Assembly: GCA_963763095.1 (NCBI GenBank)
Contig: CAVXNR010000007.1
Location: forward strand, 1-64,000
Length of the DNA: 64,000 bases
DNA from: CAVUCH01 sp963763095
GTDB lineage: Bacteria; Acidobacteriota; Vicinamibacteria; Vicinamibacterales; JAENWD01
Direction of reading: 5' to 3'
Shown here: piece after piece, positions 58,473 through 64,000 of the stretch
Position numbering within the stretch: position 1 is the first letter of the stretch
How the letters are laid out: every line of letters starts with the position of its first letter
The notes under the pieces: generated by a model
What the model was told of the DNA's origin: nothing
Seen by the model: the letters and a program-made list of their open reading frames with translations, nothing else
The model's database searches: none
Translations under genes and position numbers: made by a program

Positions 58473-60074
58473 CAGCGGAGTCCCACTTCCGAAACGGCGG
58501 CGGTCGTTGCCGCGCCCGCAGCGTGATGCGCGCGGACGCCGGGACCCGCGGGCGCCGGCAGGGCCCGGACGTTGACGCGCTGGCTCTGGGTCACGCGCTG
58601 CACCACACGCAGGACCGAGGGCTCCATCGGCCGGAGGAACAGCGTGGGGAGCACGCCCATCAGGATGGCCGCGGCCACGAGCGGTGCCGCGGCGCACCAC
58701 TCGCGCACGGACAGGTCGGGCAGCATCGCGTTCTTCTCGCCCACCGGGCCGTAGAAGGCCCGCTGCACCATCCAGAGCATGTAGACAGCGGACAGGATCA
58801 CGCCCGTGGCGGCGAGCGCTGCCCAGCGCCAGTTCCGGGCAAAGGCGCCAAGCAGGATCAGGAACTCGCCGATGAACCCGTTCAGCGTCGGGCAGGCCAA
58901 TCGACGCCAGCGTGATCAGCAGGAACACGGCCGTGAGGCGGGGCGTCACGTCTTGAGCCCGCCATACTCGCTGATGAGGCGCGTGTGCCGCCTGTCCGAG
59001 AGCATCCCGACGATCAGGAAGAGCCCGCCGGTGCTGACGCCGTGCGCCAGCATCTGGTAGACGGCGCCCTGCATGCCGTGCAGGTTCATCGCGCAGATGC
59101 CGAGCACGACCACACCCAGGTGGCTCACGCTCGAGTAGGCCACCAGCTTCTTCATGTCGGGCTGGACCATCGCGACCAGCGCGCCGTAGATGATGCCGAT
59201 GATGGCGAGCACCGCGATGTAGGGCGCGAAGAATCCGGCCGCCTCCGGGAACAGCGGGAACGCGAAGCGGATCAGCCCGTACGTGCCCATCTTGAGCAGC
59301 ACGCCGGCCAGGATGATCGAGCCCGCGGTCGGCGCCTCGACGTGGGCGTCGGGCAGCCAGGTGTGAAACGGGAACAGCGGCACCTTGATCGCGAATGCGA
59401 GCGCGAACGCGAGGAAGAACCAGAACTGCGTGCGCACGGGGATCTCGAGCGCGTAGAGCTTCAGCAGGTCGAACGTGTAGGTGCCGCCGGGCCCCTCGGC
59501 GTGCATCCACGCGAGGCCCAGGATCGCGACCAGCATCAGCACGCTGCCAGCCATCGTGTAGAGGATGAACTTGACGGCGGCGTAGACGCGCCGGTCGTAG
59601 CCCCAGATCCCGATGAGGAAATACATCGGGATGAGCATCGCGTCCCAGAACACGTAGAAGAGGAACAGGTCGAGCGAGATGAACACGCCGATCATCGCGG
59701 CCTCGAGGGCCAGGATGAAGAGGGAGAACTCCTTGACCTTCTTCGTGACCGACTCCCAGGACGACAGCAGCGCGACCGGCGTCAGGAAGCCCGTGAGCAC
59801 GATGAGCAGCAGGCTGATGCCGTCGACGCCGACAAAGTAGTCGATGCCGAACGCAGGGATCCACGGGACGCGCTCCACCATCTGAAAGTCGGCGGACGAC
59901 GGGGTCGAATCGCGCCCACAGCAGCAGGGTCAGCCCGAAGACCGCAAGCGAGGCGACGAGCGCCACCTGCCGGACGAACCCATCGCGCGAGCCGTCGCGG
60001 TTCGGGATGAACAGGAGCAGCCCCGCCGCCGCGAGCGGCAGCGCAACGATGGACGAGAGGATCGGGAACGTCAT
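58472..60074 (-). CDS. nuoM: NADH-quinone oxidoreductase subunit M (about three frameshifts)
   Basis: Start MTFPILSSIVALPLAAAGLL at 60074. After an indel near 59890, VERVPWIPAFGIDYFVGVDG and LFLFYVFWDAMLIPMYFLIG carry the conserved glutamate/aspartate region, with AFAIKVPLFPFHTWLPDAHV and QPDMKKLVAYSSVSHLGVVV as the antiporter core. Changes near 58955 and 58900 lead to LPTLNGFIGEFLILLGAFAR. It ends AAVSEVGLR. The length is about 533 residues. It pumps protons as part of the membrane arm. Confidence 0.95.
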
Positions 60075-60093
60075 ACGCCTTTTCGCGCCGCCG

Positions 60094-62290
<2,197 letters not shown>

Positions 62291-62297
<7 letters not shown>

Positions 62298-62593
62298 TTG
62301 AGACTCGTGAACGCGTCGGGGTTGAGCGACTCCCGGTGACGGAAGAGGGCGATGACGAGCGCGAGGCCCACGGCCGCCTCGGCCGCTGCCACGGTCATGA
62401 CGAAGAACACGATGATCTGCCCGTCGACCGCGGCGAACTGCCGCCCGGCCGCCACGAACGTCAGGTTCACGGCGTTCAGCATGATCTCGATCGAGAGCAG
62501 CACCGTGATGACGTTGCGCCGCAGGAAGACGCCGGCCGTCCCGATCGTGAACAGGATCGCCGAGAGCACCAGGTAGTGATTCAGCGTGATCAC
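62291..62593 (-). CDS. nuoK: NADH-quinone oxidoreductase subunit K
   Basis: 100 residues, normal length, with three spans. MITLNHYLVLSAILFTIGTA starts at a GTG. The conserved glutamates are in LLSIEIMLNAVNL and TVAAAEAAVGLALVIALFR, both needed for proton transfer in Escherichia coli. The frame is intact. It overlaps nuoL by seven bases and follows nuoJ after seven bases. Confidence 0.96.
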
Positions 62594-62600
62594 GGCCGCC

Positions 62601-63136
62601 TCATTCCGCGTCCTGGCGGGCCAGCACGACCGCGCCGACCAGGGCCACGAGGATCAGGAGCGACGTCGCCTCGAACGGGAAGGCGTAGTCGGTGAAGAGC
62701 ACGCGCCCGATCTCGCGCACGGAGCTCACGCTGCCGGGCGCCGCCGCGGCGATCGCGGCCGGCTGCGCGCGTCGTGACGTGCCACACCGCCCACGCGAGC
62801 TCGGCGACGAAGACGATCCCGAGCAGCGCGCCGAAGCGCCGGACGAACGGGCGGTTGAAGCGGATGCGATCGGTCGTATTCCGCCGCGTCCTCCTGCCCC
62901 ACGTTCAGCAGCATGACGACGAAGAGGAAGAGCACCATGATGGCGCCGGCGTACACGATGATCTGCGTGACGGCGGTGAACGGCGCGTCGAGCAGGACGT
63001 AGATGCCGGCGAGCGCGGCAAAGGACGCGATCAGCAGCATCACGCTGTAGACCGGGTTCCGCTGCCCGATGACGAGCAGCGACGCTCCCACGGCCAGCGT
63101 GCCGAGCACGTAGAAGAGAATCGTCTCAAGAGCCAA
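62601..63136 (-). CDS. nuoJ: NADH-quinone oxidoreductase subunit J (two frameshifts)
   Basis: MALETILFYVLGTLAVGASL, then YSVMLLIASFAALAGIYVLL and TAVTQIIVYAGAIMVLFLFV, the pi-bulge span typical of NuoJ. After indels near 62875 and 62770 it continues into FTDYAFPFEATSLLILVALV and ends in ARQDAE at TGA 62601-62603. The length is about 178 residues. The start lies inside the nuoH stop region (11-base overlap). Confidence 0.93.
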
Positions 63137-64000
63137 AGTAGAGCACTCCGGCCGCCGTGGCGAGCAGGTTGAGCGTCGCCACCGGCAGCAGCACCTTCCA
63201 GCCGAACTGCATCAACTGGTCGTACCGGAACCGCGGCATCGTCCAGCGCAGCCACAGGTAGAAGAACAGGATGGCCGCCACCTTCAGGAAGAACCAGAGG
63301 AACCCGAGCCACGCCGGCAGGAAGGGCCCGTGCCAGCCGCCGAGAAACAGGTTCGTGGCGACGGCCGAGACGGTCACCATGTTCACGTACTCCGCGAGGA
63401 AGAACATCGCGAAGCTCATGGAGCTGTACTCGGTGTGGTACCCGGCCACCAGCTCCTGCTCGGCTTCGGGAAAGTCGAACGGCGCGCGGTTGGTTTCGGC
63501 GATGCCCGCAATCATGTAGACGGCAAAGCCGATCGGCTGCAGGAACACGAACCACCGCGGGATGAACCCGAACCAGTAGCCGCTCTGCGCGTTCACGATC
63601 TCCTGCAGCGACAGCGTGTTCGCCAGAACCAGCACCGCAGCGAGCGACATGCCGTACGACAGCTCGTAGCTGATCATCTGCGCCGACGCACGCAGGCCGC
63701 CGAGCAGGGAGTACTTGCTGTTCGAGCTCCAGCCCGCCAGCACGATGCCGTAGACGCCCATCGACGCGATGGCGAACACGATCAGGATCGCGACGTTCAC
63801 GTCGGCGACGTACAGCGGGATCTTGTGCGGCAGCAGCCCCCAGAAGTCCGTCGGGCGGCCCGAACGGCACCACGCAGAACGCCGCGAACGCGGCAGCGGC
63901 GGAAATGATCGGCGCGATGTAGAAGAGGATCTTGTCCGCTGCCGCGGGCCGCAGCTCCTCCTTGAAGAACAGCTTGAAGACGTCCGCGAACGGCTGGAGC
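63126..64000 (-). CDS. nuoH: NADH-quinone oxidoreductase subunit H (5' end outside window, frameshift near 63855)
   Basis: The visible part starts inside the gene with DVFKLFFKEELRPAAADKIL, then a frame change near 63855, then NVAILIVFAIASMGVYGIVL. GGLRASAQMISYELSYGMSL and the quinone-site loop ETNRAPFDFPEAEQELVAGY are diagnostic. It ends NLLATAAGVLYFGS. NuoH links the peripheral and membrane arms and lines the quinone channel. nuoI, which usually follows nuoH, is absent; nuoJ overlaps directly. Confidence 0.94.
   Translation of the reverse strand, partial: SSRSRTSSSCSSRRSCGPRQRTRSSSTSRRSFPPLPRSRRSAWCRSGRPTDFWGLLPHKIPLYVADVNVAILIVFAIASMGVYGIVLAGWSSNSKYSLLGGLRASAQMISYELSYGMSLAAVLVLANTLSLQEIVNAQSGYWFGFIPRWFVFLQPIGFAVYMIAGIAETNRAPFDFPEAEQELVAGYHTEYSSMSFAMFFLAEYVNMVTVSAVATNLFLGGWHGPFLPAWLGFLWFFLKVAAILFFYLWLRWTMPRFRYDQLMQFGWKVLLPVATLNLLATAAGVLYFGS

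Overview
The window is GC-rich bacterial DNA with tightly packed genes, most of them on the minus strand. Several traits point to Acidobacteriota, perhaps the Vicinamibacteria: a beta subunit of RNA polymerase with a zinc-ribbon insertion, a bactofilin, a serine/threonine kinase fused to a TolB-like propeller, and a stand-alone PF07399-type antiporter. This placement is my inference from gene content and remembered family traits; no database was searched.

Region 1 (1-16.5 kb, minus strand) is the core expression locus. In transcription order it holds rlmB, tRNA-Thr(TGT), tRNA-Tyr(GTA), tRNA-Gly(TCC), tRNA-Thr(GGT), tuf, rpmG, tRNA-Trp(CCA), secE, nusG, rplK, rplA, rplJ, rplL, rpoB and rpoC, then a terminator and the start of a DoxX-like gene. 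Region 2 (16.6-35 kb, minus strand) continues the housekeeping block upstream: a TPR protein, a LolB-like lipoprotein, ispE, prs, rplY, pth, rpsF, rpsR, rplI, dnaB, alr, radA, a PIN/TRAM protein, plsC, ispD/ispF and gltX. A plus-strand bactofilin and a B3/B4-domain protein sit inside it.

Region 3 (35-46.9 kb) is mainly envelope and glycan functions: a Trm112-like protein, a GT9 glycosyltransferase, an O-antigen ligase-like protein, a heptose-7-phosphate kinase, a GT4 glycosyltransferase, a Tat-exported aldo/keto reductase, a kinase-propeller protein, a membrane glycosyltransferase and a HAD phosphatase. Region 4 (47-57 kb) is mixed: purH, a cold-shock gene with a terminator in its leader, selA, a STAS protein, an antiporter, a DinB protein, a cupin, an NTF2-like protein, an SDR and an O-methyltransferase. 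Region 5 (57-64 kb) is the membrane arm of NADH dehydrogenase, nuoH-J-K-L-M-N, with no nuoI between nuoH and nuoJ.

Two features cut across the window. First, many conserved genes are broken by single-base indels, mostly insertions. They look like consensus errors, not true pseudogenes, so I give the full extent of each gene and note where the frame changes. Second, the spacers of the ribosomal, rpo, tRNA and prs loci contain unusual repeats: arms of degenerate 7-bp words around a central palindrome, hairpins that begin on the tRNA CCA end, and short palindromes with a CTGAAG core. These repeats are the best candidates here for something undescribed.
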